Program-made: the position numbers and the translations under genes
Part shown: piece after piece, positions 12,401 to 24,400 of the stretch
Position numbering within the stretch: the first letter of the stretch is position 1
How the letters are laid out: each line of letters opens with the position of its first letter
Assembly: GCA_029204225.1 (NCBI GenBank)
Contig: CM055102.1
Coordinates: 24,089,390 to 24,153,389, forward strand
Source of the DNA: Diphasiastrum complanatum
Lineage: Eukaryota > Streptophyta > Lycopodiopsida > Lycopodiales > Lycopodiaceae
DNA length: 64,000 nucleotides
Direction: 5' to 3'
Notes under the pieces: model-generated
Seen by the model: only the letters and a program-made list of their open reading frames with translations
Databases searched by the model: none
What the model was told of the DNA's origin: nothing

Positions 12401-15400
12401 TGATATACACTATGTTGCAGAAGGAAATAGGTGCGTTTGACTATGAGTTCATGTGTTCTGGGACTTGTCTTTCACTACCTTATAACATGCAATTGCCAAT
12501 AACATATCGAAGTATGTCCAATGTGTAACTTATTTCCTGGTGTTGTACATTCAAAGACTTGTACCTGCAGGGCAGACTGAATTTGCACAGGATCCTGTCT
12601 TTGGCTATAAATCATCAAATCTTTGTGAAGTACGTTACATGCATAGTCGATTTGTCATGATTGTGACATACAGAATAATTCAAAGTGGGTATTCTACCAC
12701 ATGCACAAAATGGATAGATTGAAAGTCTCTTGGTTTTCTCTGTGCTCCAGTGGGTGGAAGAAAAAACTGAAGGTCGTGTATTAGCTGAAAACGTTGTGTC
12801 TATTTCCATTGAAACAATTCGTGGAGGAGGCCCTCAAGCTATTTGTGAGAGATTATGTGGACTTGCTGAGGTGAAATAAGGACTAGTGGCAGTTGGTCTG
12901 TTTTCATCTGCTGTTATTGCATGTTTTTTATTATTCTTTAATTTAAAAACATTTGATTTGTGTGGCCGTTGTAGCAAGTATGTCAAAAAATTTCCAAGCC
13001 TCCACTATAGGAACATTTAAATCTCAATACGTTTGTAGGACTTGACGTTGAGGATAAATTTCAAAGATTACCTTAGCTATGGACTCGGCTCATTACATTC
13101 GCCACGTCCATTTACATTTACTTTACTTTTATGCATATGCAGGCCTTGGGACCTTTTTTTATTCATTATTGACACTTAGGCTATATGGTTGGCTTTGGGC
13201 CTTATTTGGACATTTGGACATATTACTGGAGAGTGGGGGCCTTCTTGGAGGGCGCACTATTATCCCTCCCGGTTGGGCCCTTGCTTTAGGGCTTCCTTTA
13301 GGCTATGAGTAGGGAATCTGTGTCATTTGTTATTTAGCTATGATATTGATCTCTCTCCTCTTTAGTCTCTTTAAGCTCTCTTTCCTGCTTTCTAGGGTTA
13401 ATTCTTGCTTATGTGATGCTTTCATAGCTTAGCTCTAGATCAGTTGTGGTTGCATTCATAACTTGGTATCAGAGCACTTTCCTGATTGCTGAATTTCGGA
13501 TGTGATTTTTTGATTGGGCGCCCATTTTCCTTGCTGATTTTTTTTTTCTCTCTTTGCCGAGGGCTTTCATCTCTTTGCTTCAGCAATATTCAGCACAGTT
13601 TGGAGGAGGACCAGCTCCCATCATAGCATTTTCCTTGGCGGAGCTTACAGTTAGCGGAAGTACTTTTGCTAAATTTGGCGGCAAGAAAAAAAAAATATAT
13701 ATTCATTTTTTTTAGCAAATTATTTCCGGCACCCAAATCCAGCTTGTTTGCAGGCTGTCCAGCCCCCAATTCCCTCGTCTCTTTCGTCCATTTCTCCTTC
13801 CATTTTCAGCCCTCTCTTCACTTTTGTTTGCAGGCTGTCCAGCCCCTTCATACTTGTCATTTTCGTCCATTTTTGTCTCCGTTTGCAGCCATTTTTCACA
13901 CCTTGTTTGCAAGTTGTCCAGCGCCCATCCCCTCCAATTTTTAGCCTCCATTTGTTACCCCAAATCCACATTTGATTGCAGGCTGTTCAGCGCCCATCTC
14001 CACCCTCATACTTGCTGTTTTTTCAGCCTACTTGAGGCATTTTTTTTCCAGCATCTCTTGCAGCATTACTTGGTGGCTGTCCAGCGCCCCATTTGGCCCC
14101 AATACTTGGCTGAATTTCCAGCTCCAAAGCAGTTCCTCGACGGATTTGATCGGTGGCTGTCCTCCGTACACATTTCCAGCATCTTTCTACAGCCTATATG
14201 CAGTTCATTTCGCATAATTTCCAGCTACAAAGCAGCCCAAAAACATTTTTTATCTCTATTTGGTGGCTGCCCGGTATCTCTTCATTTTACTACCGTTTTC
14301 AGCACACTCTCATTTGCAGTTGTGAGGTACTACCTACACTATTTGTCACGTCTTTTCATTGGCGTACCTGTTGTGACGACTTATAGTTCGTCCACTTGAT
14401 TAGCGTCTTGTCTCGCATTTAGTAGTTTCCTCATTATGGCCCATTCACCTATCCCGAGTGAGACTGTTCAGGAGAACCTTTCCGATCAGTTTTGTCGCAT
14501 GGATGATACCCTTTTTGGCCTCGTTTACGATTATGACCGGCTTTGCCACTATGCAGTCACAGATTGATTCTTTACAGTCTCATGGTCCTGGTAAAGCTCT
14601 TGTTTATCCTTCATTTGGGACTCCCCCTCCATTTGGATTTCCACCTTCTTCTGCTAGTCAGCCTGGTGGTGGACAGTTCATTCCTCTTACCCCACCTCCT
14701 GGTTTCTTTCCACGTCCCCCAGTTCTTGAGCCACATTTTGCTCGGGATTTTCGTGATAGGGTACAACTTGCTACCTATTCCGGCTCCTCTATCGGGAACT
14801 TATTAGAGAATTGGTTTGCTAAGCTTGACACTTATTTTCAGATTTACCCTAAGACTGATCCTCAGAAGATCCAGTTGGCTGCTTTACACTTAGATGGACG
14901 CGCTGCCACGTGGTGGTGGGTCTATCGGGAAGGGCTCCATATTTGGCCTACCTTTCGCCGTGACCTTCGTCATGCTATGATTGATCCTCAATGGCTCAAC
15001 CGCCAGCGTGATTCATTCCGTAGTCTCACTCAGACCAGTGATCTTGCTTCCTGTACAGATCAGTTTATGGAGTTTTCTTATCTTTTCACAGATCTACAGC
15101 CCACTGAGCTTATTTCTCGTTACATTGTTGGGCTTCGTGGTGCCTTACGTTATGATGTTTCTTCCTTCCGTCCCCCCACACTTGTTGAGGCGATGTCTCT
15201 TGCCAGTACTTTACAGCACAAGTACTCTGACATTCTTCCTTCTCGCTTCTCCCGACATTGTCCTTCTGCTTCATTTTTTCCTGCTACGTCCTTGGTCCTC
15301 GCTCCATTCGGTTACGTGTACGCATTACTGGTCGTGAGTATATTGCTTTAGTTGATACCGGCATCACTCATTCTTTTATCAGCAGTTATATCACCAGTCG

Positions 15401-18400
15401 GATCCATGCTTCACCTGTTCCTGCTCCACAGCCTCTCACAGTTGAGGTTGCCAGTTCACACTCTTTTCCTAGTTCTCAGATGTTTCAGGGTTTACCATAG
15501 CGCATTGGAGATTTTTCTGCCGTCCATATTTTGGACAGAGCTTATGCGCATCTTGGATGTACAACTTTTTATGGGTTCTGCTTATCACTCTACTTCTGAT
15601 GGGCAATTTGAGGTCCTTAACAGGATCCTTGAGGATTATTTACGCCATTTTGTTACTCTTTCTGGGAAGGATTGGGATCAGCATCTATATTGAGCAGAGT
15701 ATAGCTATAATAGCTCTGTTAGTACCAGCACAAGCGTCTCACCATTTTTACTATCTCATGGCTATGTACCTCTTTTACCTAGCATTCTTCTTCCTCCTAA
15801 GGATACACCTGTGACACTTGCATCCTTTCTATCAGGTGCCCGTGAGCTTATTACCTGGGCTAGTTATCATTTATAGCATGTTCAGCATCGTTATCAGACC
15901 TCAGTTGATCGTCATTGCCACCATGTTGAGTTTCAGCTTGGAGATATGGTTTATCTACACCTACGGTTTGCACGTCATCATTTTGTCCAGGGCCATGCTT
16001 CTACTGAGAAGCTTGCATCACGTTATTATGGGCCTTATCGCATTTTGGAGGTTCTTAGTCCAGTTACATATCGCTTACAGCTTCCTGCTTCCACACGTGC
16101 CTGTGATGTATTCCATGTCAGTTTATTACGTGCTGCTATTGAGGATGACACTCCTTGCGATGCTGAGTTTCCTACTGCTCCCGAGTAGTTTCCATTTTTA
16201 ACTACTGCTATATTACAGGTTCGTCTATATCATAGTCGACGCCGTCGGCAGATTGAGTTTTTGGTTCAGTGAGATGGTCGTCCTGTTGAGGAGGCCACAT
16301 GGGAGCCTATTGATGTCTTTTATCATACACCATCACTTGCAGATCAGGCTCGTGCTCTTGCTGCACTTGTTGATTCCTCTACATCAGATGTTGTTCTAGA
16401 TGTTGATCCACCAGGGCTTGTTGCTATACGATTTCCACTTTCTTTTCGGTAGTTGGGTCTTATTTTTGTGTTGGGGAGAGTTATGGACTCGGCTCATTAC
16501 ATTCGCCACGTCCATTTACATTTACTTTACTTTTTATGCATAAGCAGGCCTTGGGCCCTTTTTTTATTCATTATTGACACTTAGGCTATATGGTTGGCTT
16601 TGGGCCTTATTTGGACATTTGGACATATTACTGGAGAGTGGGGGCCTTCTTGGAGGGCGCACTATTATCCCTCCCGGTTGGGCTCTTGTGTTGTAAAGCT
16701 ACCTTTACAAGCTTTACTTCCGGCGCCATCGGTGCCAGCTATGTCCCCGGCGCCAGCAGCGCCCCTACTGCTCCCGGCGCCACTGTGACCAGAATCCAGC
16801 CGGCACCAAGTTCCTATGGCTGAAAATCTTTGATCGGTTCTAGCGGAGTCCAGAGAGCTCAGATCGATGTGCAATCACCTCACACGATCTAGGCATGATT
16901 AAAGGAAGCCTAGGGATCAATAAAATCTAGAGAGAGAAAATGACTTTCTATAAAGAGAAAATCCTAGAGAGAGAAAAACGTGCTTTACCAGCTTGGGTAG
17001 AGTGCTTGGTATGAGGGGGGGTGCCGAATCACACCAATACTATAGGGGAGTGCGGGTTGCGACTCAGGGCGAGCTCCAACCAAGTCTCAGCCTCCCTTGC
17101 TGGAATGTTGTCATGGCTCTCGCCTTGGCATGCTAGCGCCCCGGAGACTAGGGTCGGTCACACACTTGAAATGTAACCTTCTCAGATTTATCAATAAAGT
17201 GGGATTTTCCTCAAACTGACTCTGATTACCTTCTGGGTTTCAGTGTTCGGTAAAAGCGCCAGTTGTAAGGCCGCTTTCAAAATTTTTAACTTGGCACATA
17301 GCTGAGGGTCGTATCCCAGGACGCCAGCGGTATGCCGTCGGGACCATTCGGTCCGTGGCGCCAGCGGTATGCTGTCGGGACCATTTGGTCCAGGAACTGG
17401 TTGTCTCCATATTTGTCGCGGCTTGTGGTTCTGAGTGTTCCTTGCATGAACGTGAATGGGTTAAGCTCTTGGGGAACGGGCTCTAACCTGTCGGCTGAGT
17501 TGGATGGCTTGCTTGGGTGGAAGTTACCTGTTTATGGCTGTCCAGTCTGGCGTGGCGCCAGGTTGGCTTCCAGCGCTCGTGACGAAGCTTTCAGTTGGTT
17601 AAGTCTGATGTAAGTCAGACCGCTTGCTTGGAATGGATGTTACTCGTTTGTAACGAAGCTTCGAGTTGGTTAATTTTGATGTATGTCGGGCGGCTTGCTT
17701 GGAGGGAAGTCACCCACATCGGGACCCCCGATCTGGCATGGCGCCAGGTTGGATCTCAATGTTGGTTTTTGGAACTTCAAGTTGGTTAAGTCTGATAGTT
17801 GTTGGCGAGTTGGCTGCTTGTATGTCAAGTGGGTTTGGATGGCAAGAGTTGAAGGCTGGGAAGCTAAGTCGTGGTTCCCGGCTCCCTTTGGGATGCCTGC
17901 GCTACACCTTGCCACTGGAAGCTTCCTTTTAGGGCTTCCTTTAGGCTATAAGTAGGGAATTTGTGTCATTTGTTATTCAGCTATGATATTGATCTCTCTC
18001 CTCTTTAGTCTCTTTAAGCTCTCTTTCCTGCTTTCTAGGGTTAAGTCTTGCTTATGTGATGCTTTCATAGCTTAGCTCTAGATCAGCTGTGGTTGCATTC
18101 ATAACTACCTTGACATCTATAACACTTGGACATACACAGACACACAACATCCACGCGCAACCACACACACATTGTAGTTACACATTCAAAGTGCTAACTT
18201 AAAACATCTTTAGCCATTCAATAGTGGATACTTTATGATCCAAATACTAGAGGGAAAAAAAGTTATATACTAGAAATAGCCCCTAACTAGTATACCTTAG
18301 GTACTAAGCCAATTACTATTAAGGGCATATCCTTATGGGTCCTAGGTACCTTAAATGTCCTAATCTCTAGAAGGTCCCACTAAGGGCCTCTACATAGTAT

Positions 18401-21400
18401 ATCTAGGGCTATCATTTACAATTAGGGTAGGTCTCAAATTGATATTGAAGACGTGCCAACCTCTCAAACACACTCTTAGAAGTTGTATCACCACGATAAA
18501 CACAGAGGAAAGATAAAGGGGAAATACATGGTGACAATGTTTCATCGAATCGCGATTCATTGAACAAATTGCCATTTCAAAACGGAGCATTCGAAATGAT
18601 TGAGGATATGGGAGCGCTTGGTTTGGTACCTTTCTTCAATACCGATGCCCAAGAAAGTGCCCCTCCTTTTTGTTTTTGATCCTATGTTCCAATTCCCGTA
18701 TCATCGTGGTAGTAGACTCCGAAGCTGCAACTTGTTTGGCTCCTAGTGATGCAATCTTGGATTGCAACAAGCTCTTTTCACTGATAAAGATAACAGTATT
18801 TCCTTCAACTGTGAGATTTATTGTTTCAAGGTATGGAAATCTGCTTTAAACTGATCAATTTGCCAAGAAGAAAACAGTTCGGTTGATTTAGAAGGGGTGT
18901 GTGGAATGTTTGCTATAGGTGGTGGTTCTCGACGAGAAGAGGAGCTCACAGCAGATGTGGAAGAGATAGGAATAGGAAGATGCCCAGTGGGACGGAATGG
19001 AGCAGAGGAAGGAGCTTTTGGAGGTTCAGAGGAGGCAGAGAGGAGAGGGGCAACAACAGTTGGTGCTGCCTGCTTGGTAGGCAGCGTTGCCCCTATAGGC
19101 AGTAGCGTTGCCTGTGCAGGAAGCAATGCTGCTGCCTACTCTATGGCAATAGTAGGGCATTTTTTTTTGGGGGGGGAAGAGGGGGGCTCCGTCATGGCCA
19201 TGGCAGAGATGGAGAGACGCAGCAACAAGAAAGAAAGAAAGAAGAAAGCTTTATTAATGTTTTTTCCATGCCAAAAGGCATCGTAACAAAAAACAACATA
19301 ACTAGATACTATGAACTAAAATGAGTATAATGCTGCTAGACATACAAAGTGAGGTATAACAATATCATCACGATCTGTTGTTGAGGAAGAAGGATGTGAT
19401 GCAAGTTGTGACATGAGGTAACTCTGGTGGTTGTAGATGTCATCTAGGATGTTGAGAAGTATGTCTTCTCATGATAGGATGAATTACTGAGTTGTGACAT
19501 GACTATGAGTGTTGCAATTGTCTCTGATTTGTGTGAATGTGTGTATCATTGTCCATCTCATCATCGAACTCCGGGTCCTAGCATGGTCTTCTCCTAGGAA
19601 AGAAAGAGGTAATATGAGACTGAGAGCTGGGATGAGTTTGCTTAGCTGCCTAGCATATACCGTCATAACAGGAGCATCTCTCATATCGTAAGTGCAACAC
19701 AACAAGAATCCTCATATACTAAAGATTGTATGAGCTTCTTCTCATCTAGTTATGTGGACATTCTTTCCACTTGTGTTGCCCCAAGCATTCAAAGTACAAA
19801 TATACTTTTTGTGCTCACCCTTGATCTTGTGGCATCAACAACAAAGGACATTGAGGCCCTTAGGTTGCCCATGCAAACCTATGCCCTTAGGGGCTACAAC
19901 TCCTCCACCTTTCTAGCTATCTGAAATCTTCTCTTGTCCTGATTGACCAACAAAAAACTTTCTTATTCCACCAATCCTTCTGAACCCATGTGTCAGACTC
20001 CAAATCTGAAACTTCACTTAAAACCTGGTGCAATGTCGATCCCTGTCGATTTCCCTGCATGTACAAACATCAAAGCACACGAAACATGGTGGAGCTGGCT
20101 GCCTTGTCTCCTCCCAACCTTTACTGCATAGATTATGATCAGGAATGCCTCTCTCTAGGATCACTTATGCACAATCCTCAAGCACCCCTTAACTTTGACC
20201 TTTCCTAAGTCGACACATGGCCAATTCCATGCACAGTCGACACTTGCCACTTGGCAGTACCCTGACACATAGGCAATTGAGTAGGCTGACATGTGTCACT
20301 CATACACTGGACCAAGTGTCCCTGTAAGCATGTGGCATGTGTCATGTTTGACCGGTCAACCCTGACATGTGTCACTCATTCACTGGACCAAGTGTCCCAG
20401 TGAGCATATGACAAGTGTCCCATTGACTAGTCAACTCTCCTACTTTTTAGGAGGTCAGTCCAGCCACTCCTAATAAATGACCCAGTACCCCATGCCAAAG
20501 CTAAGCACAACTCTCTGAGGTCCAATGCCAACTAATTACAGTTTATTTACAATCTACTTACAAAGGTCACCACAGGCTGTTGACTTAGCCATTTCAATAA
20601 TTACAATAATTACAAACAGTACACGTGTCTCTGAAAATTGTAAATAACCGGGACAAGGAGTAAAGGCTCTAACACCATGATTGGTCACCACTAGTAAAAA
20701 TCATGTTGGGATCCTAGGCCCTCTTGTCATCCTCATAGAAACAATGCCACTTGGATTGCACCTTGCAAATCAAATCATGTGTATGAAATGAAAAACCTAG
20801 TGGTGTCATTAGGTATCCAAAGCAACATGTCTTTGCAATGGTCAACAAACTCTTGTATGCTAGAGTTGCCTCACTTCAAACTTGTCCATGACTGCATCAC
20901 TTTGTTTTTCCTGTACATAGGTAACCCAATTGTAAATAAACATTGGTTGAAAAGACTCCTAAGTGGTTGCAACTAGGTTGTCTTTTTTTGTTTTCCTTCG
21001 TCGCCTTTGGATTGATTTTTACACCCAATATGTTGCTTTTGCAGTCTGCTCCCAATCACCGATGATGCCACACATCTGAAAAGCTTTTTCCCTTTTCTGT
21101 AACCAAATCTCCACCACATCTATCATTTTAACAATAGGTGCATCAATATATTATGGTGATCTTCCCACATGTGGTGGGTCGGTGTATCATGCTTGAGGTG
21201 GGCTTGCCCACCCAAGTTCTATGCTCTGTGATCCCTTGGGTTGATAATACCAAAAAGCAATATACTTTAGTGGCTTCAAATCTTTGATAGAAGGTAATTT
21301 TCACCTATTGCTTGCCAATTCTAACACTCGTTCACTAGAAGTAGGCTCTACAACAACTAGCAATAGTCTTACAAACTCATTTAGGTATATTATCGGCTCT

Positions 21401-24400
21401 TCTAGGCTTCAATTTCATCCAAATTTTGCTTAAGCATACCCTCCATGACATCAACCTTGGTTGTTGCATCTTTTACTAGCAATCATGTCCGCAATAGCAT
21501 CCATAATTGACAAACTTTCATATAATGAGCTTTCCTTGAAAATTCTAAGCAAAATATAGCAATTTGAAAGCTTCTATCTCAATAATTAGCAAGTTTGAAG
21601 CAAACAAAACCTTTCTATCAAAATCAATCAAATAGTTAACTCTCTCACTGTAAACTACAAATTTTGGCCCTTTTCTATCCCCAATTGGCTTCTTGTACAT
21701 TCACCCCTTGACAAACCATCCATAGAAGATCTGAACTCTGATCCCTTAATCTTTCAATGGCCTAGGAGCTCTAGGTATTAGAAATCATGAGGCACATCCT
21801 CCAATTGGCAATTTTACTCTTTTTCTTATTGGCACTGGCATTGTAAATGATTTGAAAGTGAGGTGCTAGGCTTTTTGAGAAGCTAGAAAGGGTGCGAATA
21901 CTCTTGGAGGCGTGGAGCATAGACATTGGCTCTTCCTGAAGGTAACTCTTGCTTAAAAGTACTAAAATCTCCAATTTAGCCTAGAAATCATATGCTCCAA
22001 CATTGAACATCATAAAGGTAGCTAGAATAGAACACAAGAAGATGAGAAGTTTTTGCTTTATTGATCTCTTTCAAAGTACATCACAGTAACAAAAGGGGGA
22101 GTCTATTGCTAGTCTCTACCCAACTATTCGTCTCATAGGAACTGAATAGCAATGCAACCCGATTCCCCAAGGCTCACATATCCAAGCCCTCAAGCAACCC
22201 TAAACTTTGATACGTCCAATGTTTGGAGGAGCTTTTCAAAAAGCCTTTTTACAACGTGTTTGAAATGTGTTTGAAACAGGAGAGAATTGGCTCTGTCGGG
22301 AAAGAAGATGCGAAACATTTTTAGGGTGTTATTTCTTCTTCTTTTATTCATAGTCTTTTGTTGAAGGAAAAACAAGTGTTGTTTAAGTGTCTAGACAGTG
22401 ATTGTAGCTCTATACAATGATAAATATAAATATAAATATAAATAATATATGATATATATCTATAATAATATATATCTATACAATGATAAATATAAATAAA
22501 TTAGTAATCGACACACTTAGATGACTGAGAACTCAATCAGACATTGAGATACATCACACAATATGGACAAGGTAATCATAAGTTCTAAATAAAGTTTTAT
22601 ATGCCAAACTTTCACACACAGTAACGGTCCGTTTGAAACAAACTTTTCAAAGGAGTTTCATTGAATGAAATGCGTTTCAGTGAAACATTGGACACGTCAT
22701 AAGTGAACAGGTGGTGCATAGGCAATTCAGCCACTAGCCATGCGACTTGGTACTACCTTGACATATAGGCATGAAAAAATGTTCCGAAAACAGTCAGACA
22801 TGATGTTCCTCATGTGTTGGATCAACTATGCTACACAACATGGGGCATTTGTCTCTTTGACCCGTCAACTACTACTTTTGGGTGATCAATCCAACCTATT
22901 CTTTTTGAGACCCAGAACCCACTGATTGATTACAAGTACGTCATTTCAAACTAGTGAACTTGTATTGTCATTTTATAATGTTGCCACCACAGGGCGGTTA
23001 TCACAGCCCTTTTAAAAATTGATATCGACATTTTTGACAAACTTACCAAGGGCCAAGAATTATCAGCACATAATAGTTCATATATGTATAGCTTTATGTT
23101 CAACATTCTTATGGTCTTGGGGACTAAACATTGGTTCAAATTTATCTCTTTGATTTGATGAATTAATGTGTGATAATGCAAATTTGGTAAGGGTGGTTTT
23201 TTTCTGAAATAGGTCAGCTTCATTTGGAGTTGTATGTCATTTGCATATCTACAAACCTCTTTTATGACACGGTCTATGAATTTACTAGTAATTTGTCCTA
23301 GTGCATGATAGTAGTAAACTATTGAAATCCTTCTATGTTAGTTCATGTGGTCCTACTGATTGTGATGAGCAAGATTTACCATTTGTTATAGCATTATGCT
23401 TTTGTAGATATATCCGAATATGTTCAGTGATACGGTAGTTAGTAGCCATTTTTTGCACATAGTGTATCATAAGTTCAAGTTTTATGGGCATCAAAATGGT
23501 ACCGTCTTCAAATTACTTTGTTCTTATATTTTATAATAGGGATCAATATGTATCGTCAATTCAGCAAGTGAAAGAGACATTGCTGTGTTTGCGGCGGGTG
23601 TAGTCCAAGTAAGTTCCTGGTCAGTCATAAAGAAAAAAAATTTATTGTCCATATGCGGATTTGACTAGTGTGGTTATGTACACATGTTATGTTTTCCCAT
23701 TATACATTTTCATAGATTTCCTTAGAAAGATTTAATCTTCATACTTCTTGTATTTAGGAAAGATGTGTTATTATTGTGATATGCAGGCAGAGGCGAAAGG
23801 GAAAAACTTTCTATGTCGTACTGCTGCAGCTTTTGTATCTGCTCGTATGGGCATACAACGTAAAGCACCACTTGGCCCTAAGGATGTTGCTAGCCTTGAC
23901 CAAGGACATAGGCAGGCTGGTGGCCTTATTGTTGTGGGGTCACATGTTCCAAAAACTACAAAGCAGGTGATCTTTTCAGTACTTTTTTCCACTAATTTGA
24001 CATAGTTTTTGTGCTATGTCACTTGGGGACTATATAAAGAAAATAATCTCTCCATTTAATAGCTCCAATGTGTCAATAAAACTCAAAGTTTGGGTCTTCT
24101 AAGCTCACAAAGCAGTAAGTTTTCAAATAAAGGAATCAGCACCGTATTTATGGGTTCGTGGCCTCAACGCCCTTACCAAAAAGACAGAACCTGGTTAACC
24201 AGTGGTATGATGACTTAGTGACCTAATAATGGTCAAATAGTGCACATATGCAATTAATAATTTCCAAGGACTTATATGCACTAGATTTTTAGGTTTTCTG
24301 ATAGGAAAAAGTTCAGGCAACCTCAAGGGGTTTCTACATAAAACATAACTATTTTTTGCAAGCAAATATGTAAGCTTTCTCTCTTTTCCATAGTTAGCTA

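Larger units (their letters stand above)
13075..18106 (+). mobile_element. Ty3/gypsy chromovirus, internally deleted
   Basis: A retrotransposon in intron 7, sense to the gene. It has two LTRs (13075-13463 and 16479-18106) that share their outer parts, a primer-binding site directly after the 5' LTR, gag, an aspartic protease, the end of an integrase, a chromodomain, and a purine tract before the 3' LTR. Reverse transcriptase, RNase H and most of the integrase core are missing between about 15490 and 15500. LTR ends are inverted (AGCTATG or AGTTATG at the start, CATAACT at the end). Stops and frameshifts in gag and integrase show it is defective. The chromodomain after the integrase assigns it to the chromovirus branch. 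Confidence 0.9.

Noticed and set aside
13666-14399. Overlapping ORFs of up to 191 codons before gag
   Set aside because: They fall in the repeated, pyrimidine-rich leader of the chromovirus; repetition of one unit without stops explains them and no motif is present.
23748-24005. 85-codon ORF as a separate small gene
   Set aside because: Its middle is exon 9 of the kinase domain; the ends run into intron on both sides.
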